DNA from: Clostridiales bacterium
GTDB taxonomy: Bacteria; Bacillota; Clostridia; Mahellales; Mahellaceae
Assembly (NCBI GenBank): GCA_030156435.1
Contig: JASGMM010000012.1
Span: 1 to 36,779, forward strand
Length of the DNA stretch: 36,779 bases
Direction: 5' to 3'
The notes beneath the pieces were generated by a model. The model saw nothing but the letters and a program-made list of their open reading frames with translations, made no database searches and was not told the DNA's origin. The position numbers and the translations under genes were made by a program. Positions 7,471 to 14,973 of this stretch are shown in pieces (within the stretch, counting starts at the first letter, position 1; each line of letters opens with the position of its first letter).

Positions 7471-7875
7471 TCATGCTTTAGTGAGCTGTTTCATCAAGCC
7501 TGCCAGCACGCCGTTAATAAAAGTCGGCGATATATCATCCCCATAACGCTTGGCTAATTCCACCGCCTCGTCTATAGAAACCTTATATGGTACTGATGGC
7601 ATATATAACATCTCGGCCGCTGCTATCCTCAATATGGCCAAATCCATTTTTGCAAGGTATTTGATCTTTCTGCCGCAGCTCTGTTCTATGCCCCTATCTA
7701 TGTCATCCCTATGTTCAAGAGCAAGTTTTACGATTTCATCGATATATTTAGCATCAGCTCCATTTAACGCATGCGTGTTAAAAAAGCGTTCCAATATATC
7801 ATCAGAGCCACCGCCTTGCATATCTATCTCATACATTAAACAAACCGCATCCTGTCTGGCCTGCCTTCTGCTCAT
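7471..7875 (-). CDS. nusB: Transcription antitermination factor NusB
   Basis: A 134-residue all-helical protein beginning MSRRQARQDAVCLMYEID, the typical NusB start, and ending with DISPTFINGVLAGLMKQL. The middle contains ILRIAAAEMLYMPSVPYKVSIDEAVELAKRYG, the conserved core of the family. NusB with NusE (S10) binds boxA in rRNA leaders to allow antitermination. It follows the Asp23-AmaP-DUF2273 cluster on the same strand and precedes folD, as in many Clostridia. Confidence 0.95.
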   Translation of the reverse strand: MSRRQARQDAVCLMYEIDMQGGGSDDILERFFNTHALNGADAKYIDEIVKLALEHRDDIDRGIEQSCGRKIKYLAKMDLAILRIAAAEMLYMPSVPYKVSIDEAVELAKRYGDDISPTFINGVLAGLMKQLTKA

Positions 7876-7933
7876 ATCATTTTTCCCTTCTTATGCCATA
7901 GTTTATCCATCGAGGAGCACACCGTCAATGAAC

Positions 7934-8161
7934 TTATCGCATACCCTTAGGTAATATCTTGTCCAAAAATTCTAAGAAGCTTTCTCCCTTATCGAATTTG
8001 TTGCCTATATAATATCCTGCTCCAATACACAGCAATATAAACAGGGTCCTCCATAAGCCTATTATGAGAACAAGCAGGCTGAATATAAACCCTATCGTTA
8101 CACCAATCGCTTTACCTCTATATTTATCGAAAATATATACCAACAATTTCATAATGATCAC
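7934..8161 (-). CDS. DUF2273 small membrane protein
   Basis: A 75-residue protein with a short N-terminal amphipathic part (YIFDKYRGKAIG) and two hydrophobic segments (about 21-38 and 40-53) with the G-Y-Y-I-G-N-K-F-D motif after them. This matches the DUF2273 family, which is found next to amaP and Asp23 genes. It overlaps the amaP stop by 4 bp (ATGA), so it is translationally coupled. The function is unknown; a role in membrane-linked envelope-stress complexes with AmaP and Asp23 is inferred from context. An ATG three codons downstream (MKLLVYI) could be the real start. Confidence 0.82.
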   Translation of the reverse strand: MIIMKLLVYIFDKYRGKAIGVTIGFIFSLLVLIIGLWRTLFILLCIGAGYYIGNKFDKGESFLEFLDKILPKGMR

Positions 8162-8709
8162 TCCGCCTTGTAACGCGTTGTCGGCGATATGCTGTCCACC
8201 CTAACCGTTATAGCTTTTATTTTTATCCCGCCATAATTCTCCACATATTCTTTGACTTGACTTTGAAGATTATCGGTCAACTCCGGAATTTTTACATCCT
8301 GCTCCACTTGTACGCTCAACATTATCTGGGTACCCTCAGGATCAACGGACACCGAACTCTTTATATCCTTAATACCCTCGATCATCCTGGCAGAACGCTG
8401 AACCATACTGTCTATAGCATTTACGGACAGCATGACGCTGCCGGTGCCGTCCGATTTGAGCATTGCTCCACGCGGTGCTCTGCGGCGCGAGCCTGACAGC
8501 AACAACTCCAGACTTATAACCAAGAACAACAACCCTACTATCAAAACCGCTATGGCCACTTGCGTATTGTCGTATACGCTCCGTATGTACATATAAACCG
8601 TATCTGCCGGTATCCAACGCAACGCAATCGCCATGGCTATAACAGAGATGATGATTATCAATATAGTATATATAGCTAAAAGTACTCTATCTAAAATACG
8701 CATTTTCAT
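8158..8709 (-). CDS. amaP: Alkaline shock response membrane anchor protein AmaP
   Basis: A 183-residue protein with two N-terminal transmembrane segments (about 9-31 and 51-72), a basic linker (GSRRRAPRGA), and a C-terminal cytoplasmic domain distantly like Asp23 (SVNAIDSMVQRSARMIEGI and KEYVENYGGIKIKAITVRVDSI). AmaP tethers Asp23 to the membrane in Staphylococcus. Here the Asp23-type gene lies directly upstream and DUF2273 overlaps downstream. A strong hairpin (8725-8752) stands between asp23 and amaP and could lower downstream expression. Confidence 0.88.
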   Translation of the reverse strand: MKMRILDRVLLAIYTILIIIISVIAMAIALRWIPADTVYMYIRSVYDNTQVAIAVLIVGLLFLVISLELLLSGSRRRAPRGAMLKSDGTGSVMLSVNAIDSMVQRSARMIEGIKDIKSSVSVDPEGTQIMLSVQVEQDVKIPELTDNLQSQVKEYVENYGGIKIKAITVRVDSISPTTRYKAE

Positions 8710-8724
8710 ACCTCCTTAGTTAGA

Positions 8725-8752
8725 ATAACCCTCTGATAAATCAGAGGGTTAT
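8725..8752 (-). terminator. Strong hairpin between asp23 and amaP, possible attenuator
   Basis: ATAACCCTCTGA (8725-8736) and its exact complement (8741-8752) make a 12-bp perfect stem around a 4-nt loop. No uninterrupted T-tract follows on the minus strand (ATTCTAACTAAGG), so it may be a partial terminator or an mRNA-processing or stabilising element. Confidence 0.5.
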
Positions 8753-8762
8753 AATTAGGCTA

Positions 8763-9176
8763 TTATTCTTCAGCTTTTTCAGAAGAATCCGTTTCCTCTG
8801 CTTTGGGGAAATTAACGCCTTGCACATGCACGTTTACAGCCGTTACCTTCAATCCTGTCATATACTCTACAGCATTTTTGACGTTCTCCTGGATCTTCCA
8901 TGCCACATCCGGTATTCTTGCTCCATAATCGACAATTATAGCTATATCTATGCTAGTTTCTTTATCGCCGACCTGAACCTTCACGCCTTTAGCAGGATTC
9001 TTCCTGCCAAGTATACCCGCTATATCGCTGGCTAAGCCTCCGCTCATATCGGTAACCTTTTCCACCTTGGCAGCAGCCACACCAGCTATAGCGGCAACTA
9101 CTTCGTCTGCAATACGAATATTGCCTGCTGTCTGGACATCATTGCCTTGCACCTTCTCATTATCTACATCAGCCAT
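8763..9176 (-). CDS. Asp23/Gls24 family envelope stress protein
   Basis: A 137-residue Asp23/Gls24 (DUF322) protein: IRIADEVVAAIAGVAAAKVEKV, SGGLASDIAGILGRKNPAKGVKV, TSIDIAIIVDYGARIPDVAW and TGLKVTAVNVHVQGV are the family blocks. The C-terminal 15 residues are acidic (EETDSSEKAEE). These abundant cytoplasmic proteins are anchored at the membrane by AmaP, encoded next door, and are linked to envelope homeostasis. A good promoter lies immediately upstream (9205-9233), so the gene can be expressed independently of the spoIIIA operon. Confidence 0.93.
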   Translation of the reverse strand: MADVDNEKVQGNDVQTAGNIRIADEVVAAIAGVAAAKVEKVTDMSGGLASDIAGILGRKNPAKGVKVQVGDKETSIDIAIIVDYGARIPDVAWKIQENVKNAVEYMTGLKVTAVNVHVQGVNFPKAEETDSSEKAEE

Positions 9177-9204
9177 CTCGATCCCTCCAATCTCTTTTAT
9201 CTAT

Positions 9205-9233
9205 ATTGTACCAGACAATTCGGAGTTTTACAA
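9205..9233 (-). promoter_or_regulatory. Sigma-A promoter for asp23
   Basis: Minus strand TTGTAA (9228-9233), 17-bp spacer, TACAAT (9205-9210), about 30 bp before the asp23 start and just beyond the spoIIIAH stop. It separates vegetative expression of asp23-amaP-nusB from the sporulation operon upstream. Confidence 0.65.
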
Positions 9234-9243
9234 CCTCATTAAA

Positions 9244-9873
9244 TTATTTTCGCTCTATAATTTTAATTTTTTCAGCAGGCTGATTTGTCCTCTGCATGAC
9301 TACATCCTGTATCTTGGCAACATCAGCAGGTGTTAACTTACTAGGTGTCGATACTATGATATTGGTGGAATCCTCATGAACAAAAGCTAAAGCATCTTTA
9401 AATCCCTTGGCTTTTAGCAAGTTTTCTATAGCCATTTCCGTTTCATTGGTTTTTATAAGCTCAGACAGCGTCTGTTCGGCCTCAGCCTTCGATTCCTTAT
9501 CCATATCGGCATTGGTAAGTATCTCTTTTAGTGTATCTATCTCCTGACTCCTTACCTTCTCTCGTTCTAATCGGTACTCGATAAAGAATGTGGCCGCCGA
9601 GGTGCTCGAAGTCATAGCTTGTTGCTCCAGCGACGAAGCAGATGTCGGCACATCTTTAACCTCTATGTCGTTGCTTTTTGGAGAGGCCGATGGCGGTTGA
9701 ATATCCTTATCTGCATCAGCAGGTTTTGCACCGTTCGCTTTATCGCTGCCATTCGTCTGCACCACGCCCCTATTATTTAATTGCTGGTCATAATAATAAT
9801 TCAGATAACCGGTTAGGAATAGTAAAGCCACCAGCGACACTATAACAATAGTCCTTCTCCTCAATATTACCAT
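9244..9873 (-). CDS. spoIIIAH: Stage III sporulation protein AH
   Basis: A 209-residue protein with a basic N terminus (VILRRRTIV), one transmembrane helix (about 8-27, ending LNYYYDQQL, typical of SpoIIIAH), a Ser/Pro/Lys-rich linker and a YscJ/FliF-like ring-building domain from about 85 (FFIEYRLEREKVRSQEIDTL to the C terminus). SpoIIIAH in the mother cell binds SpoIIQ from the forespore across the engulfing septum, forming the outer part of the feeding-tube channel. It is the last gene of the spoIIIA operon. Confidence 0.93.
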   Translation of the reverse strand: MVILRRRTIVIVSLVALLFLTGYLNYYYDQQLNNRGVVQTNGSDKANGAKPADADKDIQPPSASPKSNDIEVKDVPTSASSLEQQAMTSSTSAATFFIEYRLEREKVRSQEIDTLKEILTNADMDKESKAEAEQTLSELIKTNETEMAIENLLKAKGFKDALAFVHEDSTNIIVSTPSKLTPADVAKIQDVVMQRTNQPAEKIKIIERK

Positions 9874-9889
9874 TACAACTCACTCCAAT

Positions 9890-10489
9890 TCAATCTCTAT
9901 TCTGTTTTTTCATAGCAAATACTGTTACTTTATGCGCAGGTACGTCCAATACGGTTTGTACCGCATGGGATACATCAGCTTGCACAGCCACATCCTCAGC
10001 ACCTTCTGCCACTACTATAACCCCCCGTATCTTTGGGGCCAATTCTTTTATAATCATCGGTTGACTGGCCCCTTGTTGATTTAATATTACGTGTTTGGAA
10101 TCATCGGTTTCTTCTATAATAGTACGATCACCCCCTTGATTATCTTTCTCCTCAGTCGTTTTTGTACTGCGCTGCACATCCGTTGCCGGTACTTTCTCAC
10201 CATCCGACTCAAAGGTTATCATGACCGATACCGATCCCACCCCGTCAACCTTGGACAATATATCGGCCAGCTCTGTCTCTAGGGCTTCGCCATAATCAGA
10301 ACTTGCTGTCACCGACGGCATATCGTTTTCAGTATCATCAGGCAAACCAGCACCAGCAGGCGGCTTTGAGAATTCCGATACGGCTAAACTTATCACAACG
10401 GCCATAATCAATACAGTCAACCATATTTCTATATTCTTTATATTCTTTATGCGGCTATAGTATTCTTTAGCTTTAGAAAAAATGTCCAT
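9890..10489 (-). CDS. spoIIIAG: Stage III sporulation protein AG
   Basis: A 199-residue protein with one N-terminal membrane helix (about 23-41), a Pro/Gly/Asp-rich linker, then LETELADILSKVDGVGSVSVMITFES and a C-terminal KIRGVIVVAEGAEDVAVQADVSHAVQTVL segment, the SpoIIIAG signature. SpoIIIAG forms a very large ring in the intermembrane space, like flagellar and type III secretion rings. It lies 16 bp from spoIIIAH and 18 bp from spoIIIAF within one operon. Confidence 0.94.
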   Translation of the reverse strand: MDIFSKAKEYYSRIKNIKNIEIWLTVLIMAVVISLAVSEFSKPPAGAGLPDDTENDMPSVTASSDYGEALETELADILSKVDGVGSVSVMITFESDGEKVPATDVQRSTKTTEEKDNQGGDRTIIEETDDSKHVILNQQGASQPMIIKELAPKIRGVIVVAEGAEDVAVQADVSHAVQTVLDVPAHKVTVFAMKKQNRD

Positions 10490-10507
10490 AATACCGTTTC
10501 CTCGTTT

Positions 10508-11119
10508 CTAAGGCAAATCACTGATAGCTGATACAGCGATGTCATCCGGCGAAATCTGATAGTAAGTTGCAAGGGTCGTTTTTATGTTCTGGGCATATGG
10601 CAGCGAAACGGCCTGCACTGTTTCTTCACGTTTGTCGGATATATCTATATTTACCGGTTCTACAGGTTCAATGCCGCCTTTCTTTTGCTTCACATATATA
10701 TGCATAGATTGGATACTGCCAAATGTTTCGCTATCTTCATCCTCATCTACCGCTATATCTACCCTCGCTGCTTCTCCATATCCTAAAGCATCGACCTGCT
10801 GCTTTATGCCCTGTTGCAAACGTTTTTTGTAAAGCTCTACGGTCGACTTTGACTGCTGCTCCTGTACTAGCTGTTGAGATTGTTTTAAATCGGCGCGCTG
10901 CATATCAAAACTTATGTTGTTTATGTTGTTTACCAGCTCGTCGCCATGTCCTAAAAGCTTTATAATCGGCGATAGTATGGTCAGCATTATTACAATGCCT
11001 ATAATGAACTGTATATATTTCCGGACTTGGCTGTCCGGTAATACTATTTCCATGAAGGTAGTTATGAGCACTATAGAAACTATAGCGCTTATCCACGATT
11101 TCAACCACTGAATAACCAC
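10508..11119 (-). CDS. spoIIIAF: Stage III sporulation protein AF
   Basis: A 203-residue protein starting MVIQWLKSWISAIVSIVLITTFMEIVLP, with two N-terminal membrane helices (about 9-28 and 36-55) and the conserved PDSQVRKYIQFIIGIVIML region. The C-terminal domain (about 105-203) is soluble and ring-building-like, ending in DDIAVSAISDLP. It is a component of the SpoIIIA-SpoIIQ complex in the mother-cell membrane. Position between spoIIIAE and spoIIIAG fits the canonical order. Confidence 0.93.
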   Translation of the reverse strand: MVIQWLKSWISAIVSIVLITTFMEIVLPDSQVRKYIQFIIGIVIMLTILSPIIKLLGHGDELVNNINNISFDMQRADLKQSQQLVQEQQSKSTVELYKKRLQQGIKQQVDALGYGEAARVDIAVDEDEDSETFGSIQSMHIYVKQKKGGIEPVEPVNIDISDKREETVQAVSLPYAQNIKTTLATYYQISPDDIAVSAISDLP

Positions 11120-11132
11120 TGCTTATACCCTC

Positions 11133-12332
11133 CTATAGTATAGCCTGTGGGCTGTTTATACCTATAAGCATTGCTATAGCTATAAAAAACATCACCGCCA
11201 CCGAAAATACCAGCGTAAACAACATTATCAGTATATCGCCTATGCTATTTAGGCATTGGCATATGCGCGGTTGCGCAATGGGCTCAATAAGAGCGGCCGC
11301 AAATTTATAAACAAGCGCTACGGCTGCGATCTTTATAGCTGGAAACAAGCATATGGATGCAAGGATAATAAGCCCTATCACGCCTATGGCACTTTTAACC
11401 AATGCGCTATAGCTGACCACGGTGGCCATTGAATCCGAAAGAGCTCGGCCTACTACCGGTACAAAATTATCTACAGCAAATTTGGCCGTCCTAAAGGAGA
11501 CGCTGTCAAAACTGCCCGCTGTTATGCCTTGAATTATGACAATAGCTGAAAATATAATAAAAGTCAGTTTGAGTGCCCATGAGCATATATTTTTCAATAA
11601 ATCTGCCAATTTACCCAGCGGGGCCTTGTCCGATATATGGTTTACCAGAGTGAGTATAGCTGATAAAAACAGCAGCGGTAGCACCACATCCTTTACAAAA
11701 GTACCCACCACACCCACCAGCAACGCCATCAACGGCTGAAACATGACCGAGCTGCTCACGGCTCCTGATGCCACTAGCAATGTATACATAGTCGGCGCAA
11801 ATGCCTGCATAAACAAAACCATATTGGACAAGGCTTCTTGCCCATAATTCATCATTTGCCTGAAGCTTTGTATAACCACCATTATTATCAATATATAACA
11901 GGCATAGAAGGCCATTTCACCAGCCGATTTGCTGTCGAAAGAGCTCTGGAGCTGATTGAGTATACCGGCTGCTATAGCGATGATCAGCACATTAGATATA
12001 AGTCCTATATTCTGCCACACTTCCTTAAATAAACCGCTAACAAGATTTTTTATGATCTGCCATACATCGAACGGTATACGACCTCTAAGCATGTCCTTCA
12101 GCAATGTGCCGATATCGGGATAATCTTCGCTCGCAAAATTCTCATAAAATTTGGCTATTTCCGAAATGTCTAAATTGTCGAGTTGCTGTTGTATTAAATC
12201 ATCATCCGGCATCGCTCCTTCGTCATCAGGAGCAGCATAGGCAACAGGAATCAACATATACGATACGATTATTATTATGCTTATATACATTATGAGCATC
12301 AATCTATTCATATCAAGATACCCTTTCATCAC
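11133..12332 (-). CDS. spoIIIAE: Stage III sporulation protein AE
   Basis: A 399-residue polytopic membrane protein with an N-terminal signal-type helix (about 10-33), an acidic exported stretch (PDDEGAMPDDDLIQQQL) and roughly eight transmembrane segments from about 110 onwards. Conserved blocks include VGTFVKDVVLPLLFLSAILTL, LKLTFIIFSAIV and FRTAKFAVDNFVPVVGRALSD. SpoIIIAE is the largest membrane part of the sporulation channel and resembles a transporter core. It overlaps the spoIIIAD stop by 4 bp, so translation is coupled. Confidence 0.95.
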   Translation of the reverse strand: MMKGYLDMNRLMLIMYISIIIIVSYMLIPVAYAAPDDEGAMPDDDLIQQQLDNLDISEIAKFYENFASEDYPDIGTLLKDMLRGRIPFDVWQIIKNLVSGLFKEVWQNIGLISNVLIIAIAAGILNQLQSSFDSKSAGEMAFYACYILIIMVVIQSFRQMMNYGQEALSNMVLFMQAFAPTMYTLLVASGAVSSSVMFQPLMALLVGVVGTFVKDVVLPLLFLSAILTLVNHISDKAPLGKLADLLKNICSWALKLTFIIFSAIVIIQGITAGSFDSVSFRTAKFAVDNFVPVVGRALSDSMATVVSYSALVKSAIGVIGLIILASICLFPAIKIAAVALVYKFAAALIEPIAQPRICQCLNSIGDILIMLFTLVFSVAVMFFIAIAMLIGINSPQAIL

Positions 12333-12724
12333 TGCATCACGCTGCTTATCAGATCAAATACCGCTAATACAATTGGTAAAGCAAGGATCATTATAAGCAC
12401 CTTGCCGGCCAGTTCTATCTTGGATGCGATGGAGCCCTCGCCGGCGTCCTTGCATATTTGCGAGCCGAATTCGGTTATATACGCTATGCCGATGATCTTC
12501 AGCACCGTAGTAAAATATATATTATTCAACTGAGCCTTCCGCATGATCTCATTCAAAGCCTGTATGGCTACAGACAGCTTTCCGGCTATCATAAAGAAAA
12601 TTACCAAACCCGCGGCAATGCTTACTATTAGAGCCATCTCCGGGCGCTGCTGGCGCAAAGTAATAGCCAATATAGCTGCTACCAACCCTATCGACACTAT
12701 TTGAACGATATCCATAAGCCCCAT
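12329..12724 (-). CDS. spoIIIAD: Stage III sporulation protein AD
   Basis: A 131-residue membrane protein with about four hydrophobic segments; the signatures are LRQQRPEMALIVSIAAGLVIF and LKIIGIAYITEFGSQICKDAGEGSIASKIELAGKVLIM, both characteristic of SpoIIIAD. It belongs to the same small-subunit group as SpoIIIAC, which lies 6 bp upstream. Its place in the mother-cell complex is known from the family. Confidence 0.95.
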   Translation of the reverse strand: MGLMDIVQIVSIGLVAAILAITLRQQRPEMALIVSIAAGLVIFFMIAGKLSVAIQALNEIMRKAQLNNIYFTTVLKIIGIAYITEFGSQICKDAGEGSIASKIELAGKVLIMILALPIVLAVFDLISSVMQ

Positions 12725-12730
12725 TCACCG

Positions 12731-12934
12731 CTAATACAACTGAAATATGGATTTGATGGTTTGAAAAAGCTGGTTTATCAAATCTATAACCATAAGCAAA
12801 ACTATTACAAGCCCCGCCAATGTGGTCATCATGGCTATCTCTTCTCTGCCTGATTGCACCAGCACCCGATTCAATATCGCTACCAGAATACCTATGGTTG
12901 CTATCTTAAATATGAGATCTATATTTACGCTCAT
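12731..12934 (-). CDS. spoIIIAC: Stage III sporulation protein AC
   Basis: A 67-residue protein with two hydrophobic helices: NIDLIFKIATIGILVAILNRVL and EEIAMMTTLAGLVIVLLMVIDLI. The QSGREEIA loop between them is the SpoIIIAC hallmark. The length matches the family (about 65-68). It lies between spoIIIAB and spoIIIAD with short gaps. Confidence 0.95.
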   Translation of the reverse strand: MSVNIDLIFKIATIGILVAILNRVLVQSGREEIAMMTTLAGLVIVLLMVIDLINQLFQTIKSIFQLY

Positions 12935-12945
12935 TTTTTCCTCCG

Positions 12946-13467
12946 TTATAGTATCAATATAGCTATACCCAGTCCACCCAATATACCAAGGTTATTGTAA
13001 AGTTTTTGGTTTTTTGCTTTTTCAGCTTCGGCAGATTTCTCCTGTTGCCTGAGTTGATTCAATATGAGCTCGAAATATTTAATCTGATTATCCGCATCGG
13101 AAGAACCCAGTGTCTTGCCCAAATTAAGCAATATACCGATATCATCGCCTGTCAATGCCATGGACTTGGCATAACGTCTCAGAGCCGTTTCCCATACGTG
13201 GTCTATGGTATAGCCCTTGCGGTCGGATAACATAGAGGCTGTATCCTCCATCATGCACTGTATTTCACCTTTCATAGATAACGCTACGCTCTTGAAAGCT
13301 TCCGGCAAAGGCGAATATCTGTATATTACCTCGGTTTCCAGCATTTGAAGAGCGGTTTGTAGCCTCCTCAATTGCGCTACGCGAATGGCATATTTCATGG
13401 CATATATGTTGCCTATCATAGCTGACGCTATCACTATGACAGCCGATAATATAAGCTTAAGCATCAT
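12946..13467 (-). CDS. spoIIIAB: Stage III sporulation protein AB
   Basis: A 173-residue protein with an N-terminal and a C-terminal membrane helix enclosing a helical region: LRRLQTALQMLETEVIYRYSPLPEAF is the conserved core, and LNLGKTLGSSDADNQIKYFEL follows. SpoIIIAB resembles GspF-type secretion platform proteins and is thought to act with the SpoIIIAA ATPase. It starts 4 bp after the spoIIIAA stop. Confidence 0.95.
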   Translation of the reverse strand: MMLKLILSAVIVIASAMIGNIYAMKYAIRVAQLRRLQTALQMLETEVIYRYSPLPEAFKSVALSMKGEIQCMMEDTASMLSDRKGYTIDHVWETALRRYAKSMALTGDDIGILLNLGKTLGSSDADNQIKYFELILNQLRQQEKSAEAEKAKNQKLYNNLGILGGLGIAILIL

Positions 13468-13471
13468 ACTA

Positions 13472-14470
13472 TCACCTCATCGGTTTTGCCAACAATACAT
13501 TGCCATTATATCCGTCATATACGCTTTCGACGGTGCCCGTACCCAGGCTCCTTCCCAATATAACATAACGTTGAAATATTCTCTTATCCATCAATTGTTT
13601 GAATATGGGACGGTTGGATATATCATTCATATCCTTGCCATGAGCCGAAGCTACTACGATGATACCGGAGTTCAACGCCTCCTCTATAGCATATACGTCT
13701 TCCTGACGGCCAATCTCATCGGTTACTATCACATCCGGTGACATAGCCCTTATGGCCATCATTATGCCTGCGGCTTTTGGACAAGCGTCCAACACATCAG
13801 TCCTTATACCCACGTCGTTTTGTGCTATGCCCATATAACTGCCGGCCAGTTCGGAACGTTCATCAACTATTACCACCTTCCTGGGGATACAAGCGCCGCA
13901 TCCATCGCTGAATTGTCTGGCTATATCGCGCAATAATGTCGTCTTTCCGCACTGCGGCGGCGATACTACCAGCGTATGCAACGGCTTTGCATCGTCGTCT
14001 ATAATAAACCGCATCACCCTGTCGGCTACACCTATTAATTCTCTGCTAATCCTTACATTCAACCCGGATATGTATTTTATAGTTCTGATAGCTGAGCCTG
14101 CCATCACTGCCTTTCCCACCACACCCACTCTATATCCTCCGGCCAGCGTGATATACCCGTTCCTCAGTTCTTCTTCTATGGCGTACAGGGAATATTCCGA
14201 CATGAATTGCAATGTCTTGTCTATATCCAATTTGCTCACCTTATAGGCCTGTTTGGGATCCCTGCATATATGGCCGGCTTCATCCAGCATATAATCGCGA
14301 TTTGCTGATATGAGCATGAGCGGTTTATTCACGCGCATGCGGATTTCTTCCATCTTATCGGATAATTCCGATGGAATCTTGTCCAGCATAGCCCTTATAT
14401 TTATGGGCATAAAATCCAAGAGCGATTCTTTCCATCCGTACCTTTTGTTTATCTCATTTTCTATAATCAT
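13472..14470 (-). CDS. spoIIIAA: Stage III sporulation protein AA, secretion-type ATPase
   Basis: A 332-residue ATPase, the motor of the sporulation channel. The Walker A motif is SPPQCGKTT (about 170-178) and Walker B is PDVIVTDEIG (about 245-254); VVIVDERSELAGSY and GYRVGVVGKAV are also typical. I choose the start MIIENEIN at 14470, where AGGAGG lies 8 bp upstream; an ATG two codons earlier is too close to that ribosome site. A 13-bp inverted repeat overlaps the ribosome site (14482-14512). It is the first gene of the eight-gene operon, expected to be under sigma-E; a loose candidate (TATTTT and TATATAAT near 14532-14555) is visible but not convincing. Confidence 0.96.
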   Translation of the reverse strand: MIIENEINKRYGWKESLLDFMPINIRAMLDKIPSELSDKMEEIRMRVNKPLMLISANRDYMLDEAGHICRDPKQAYKVSKLDIDKTLQFMSEYSLYAIEEELRNGYITLAGGYRVGVVGKAVMAGSAIRTIKYISGLNVRISRELIGVADRVMRFIIDDDAKPLHTLVVSPPQCGKTTLLRDIARQFSDGCGACIPRKVVIVDERSELAGSYMGIAQNDVGIRTDVLDACPKAAGIMMAIRAMSPDVIVTDEIGRQEDVYAIEEALNSGIIVVASAHGKDMNDISNRPIFKQLMDKRIFQRYVILGRSLGTGTVESVYDGYNGNVLLAKPMR

Positions 14471-14481
14471 AAGCATGTCCT

Positions 14482-14512
14482 CCTCTCGTTAATATAACTT
14501 ATTAACGAGAGG
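14482..14512 (-). repeat. 13-bp perfect inverted repeat overlapping the spoIIIAA ribosome site
   Basis: CCTCTCGTTAATA (14482-14494) and its complement (14500-14512) around a 5-nt loop. In the spoIIIA mRNA the 3' arm ends in GAGAGG, part of the Shine-Dalgarno sequence, so folding would hide it; as DNA it could be an operator. No T-tract follows, so it is not a plain terminator. Confidence 0.6.
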
Positions 14513-14571
14513 GACAAATTATTACTCAAATTATATAAGCGTGAAAGTGAAAATACCGTTGTCCGTAAAAT

Positions 14572-14589
14572 CAGTATTATGATATACTA
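14572..14589 (+). promoter_or_regulatory. Possible promoter for the zinc-ribbon gene, leaderless
   Basis: TATACT at 14584-14589 has a TTGTCC 18 bp upstream (about 14560-14565). Transcription would begin near 14596, at the second in-frame ATG (14597), which has no Shine-Dalgarno sequence; this suggests a leaderless message. Tentative. Confidence 0.3.
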
Positions 14590-14863
14590 TCAACAAATGA
14601 ATACACTGCTCTATATAATCGGTGCAATAATTTTTATAATCAATCTTGTAACAGGATTTACAACAGGTCCATTTGGTGGATTTGTTATATCCGTTGCCAA
14701 TGGTATTTTATTAGCCATAATACCATTCGCACTAGCGAAAATTCTCGATAAACAAGATACTATTATATATATGCTAGCAAGTGAAAAACACGAGAAATAT
14801 TCTAAGGAAAAGAAAACATGTCCGAGATGTGGCTATGAGTATAACGTTGATTTCTCTTCTTGA
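14579..14863 (+). CDS. Small membrane zinc-ribbon protein, cut short by an in-frame TGA
   Basis: A 94-residue protein with two hydrophobic segments (about 9-28 and 33-53), a polar helix (LDKQDTIIYMLASEKHEKYSKEKK) and a zinc-ribbon half, CPRCGYEYNVDFSS. The frame stops at TGA (14861-14863) and then continues PHCGYRD to a second TGA at 14885-14887. A complete ribbon would read SCPHCGY, so one base change of a Cys codon (TGC or TGT) to TGA explains the break. Neither ATG (14579 or 14597) has a ribosome site. It is the only plus-strand gene in the block, between spoIIIAA and the zinc-ribbon gene of the efp operon. Function is unknown. Confidence 0.6.
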   Translation: MIYYQQMNTLLYIIGAIIFIINLVTGFTTGPFGGFVISVANGILLAIIPFALAKILDKQDTIIYMLASEKHEKYSKEKKTCPRCGYEYNVDFSS

Positions 14864-14895
14864 CCGCATTGTGGATATCGAGATTGAATATGTAA

Positions 14896-14925
14896 AAGCG
14901 GCTTAAACATATGTTTAAGCCGCTT
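14896..14925 (-). terminator. Intrinsic terminator of the aroQ-efp operon
   Basis: AAGCGGCTTAAACAT followed by its exact complement makes a 30-bp perfect palindrome. On the minus strand it is followed by TTTTACAT, so it fits termination after the acidic zinc-ribbon gene that ends at 14974. It also lies just beyond the plus-strand zinc-ribbon ORF and may serve both. Confidence 0.7.
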
Positions 14926-14973
14926 ACAAACGTTAGTTGCATGTTTGACCTTCTCTAATAAAAGTAAAGAGTC

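Noticed and set aside
14861-14925. Selenocysteine insertion at the TGA of the zinc-ribbon gene
   Set aside because: The nearest hairpin starts 33 nt after the TGA, is a perfect long palindrome with a T-rich exit on the other strand, and does not look like a bacterial SECIS with a short stem and exposed loop.
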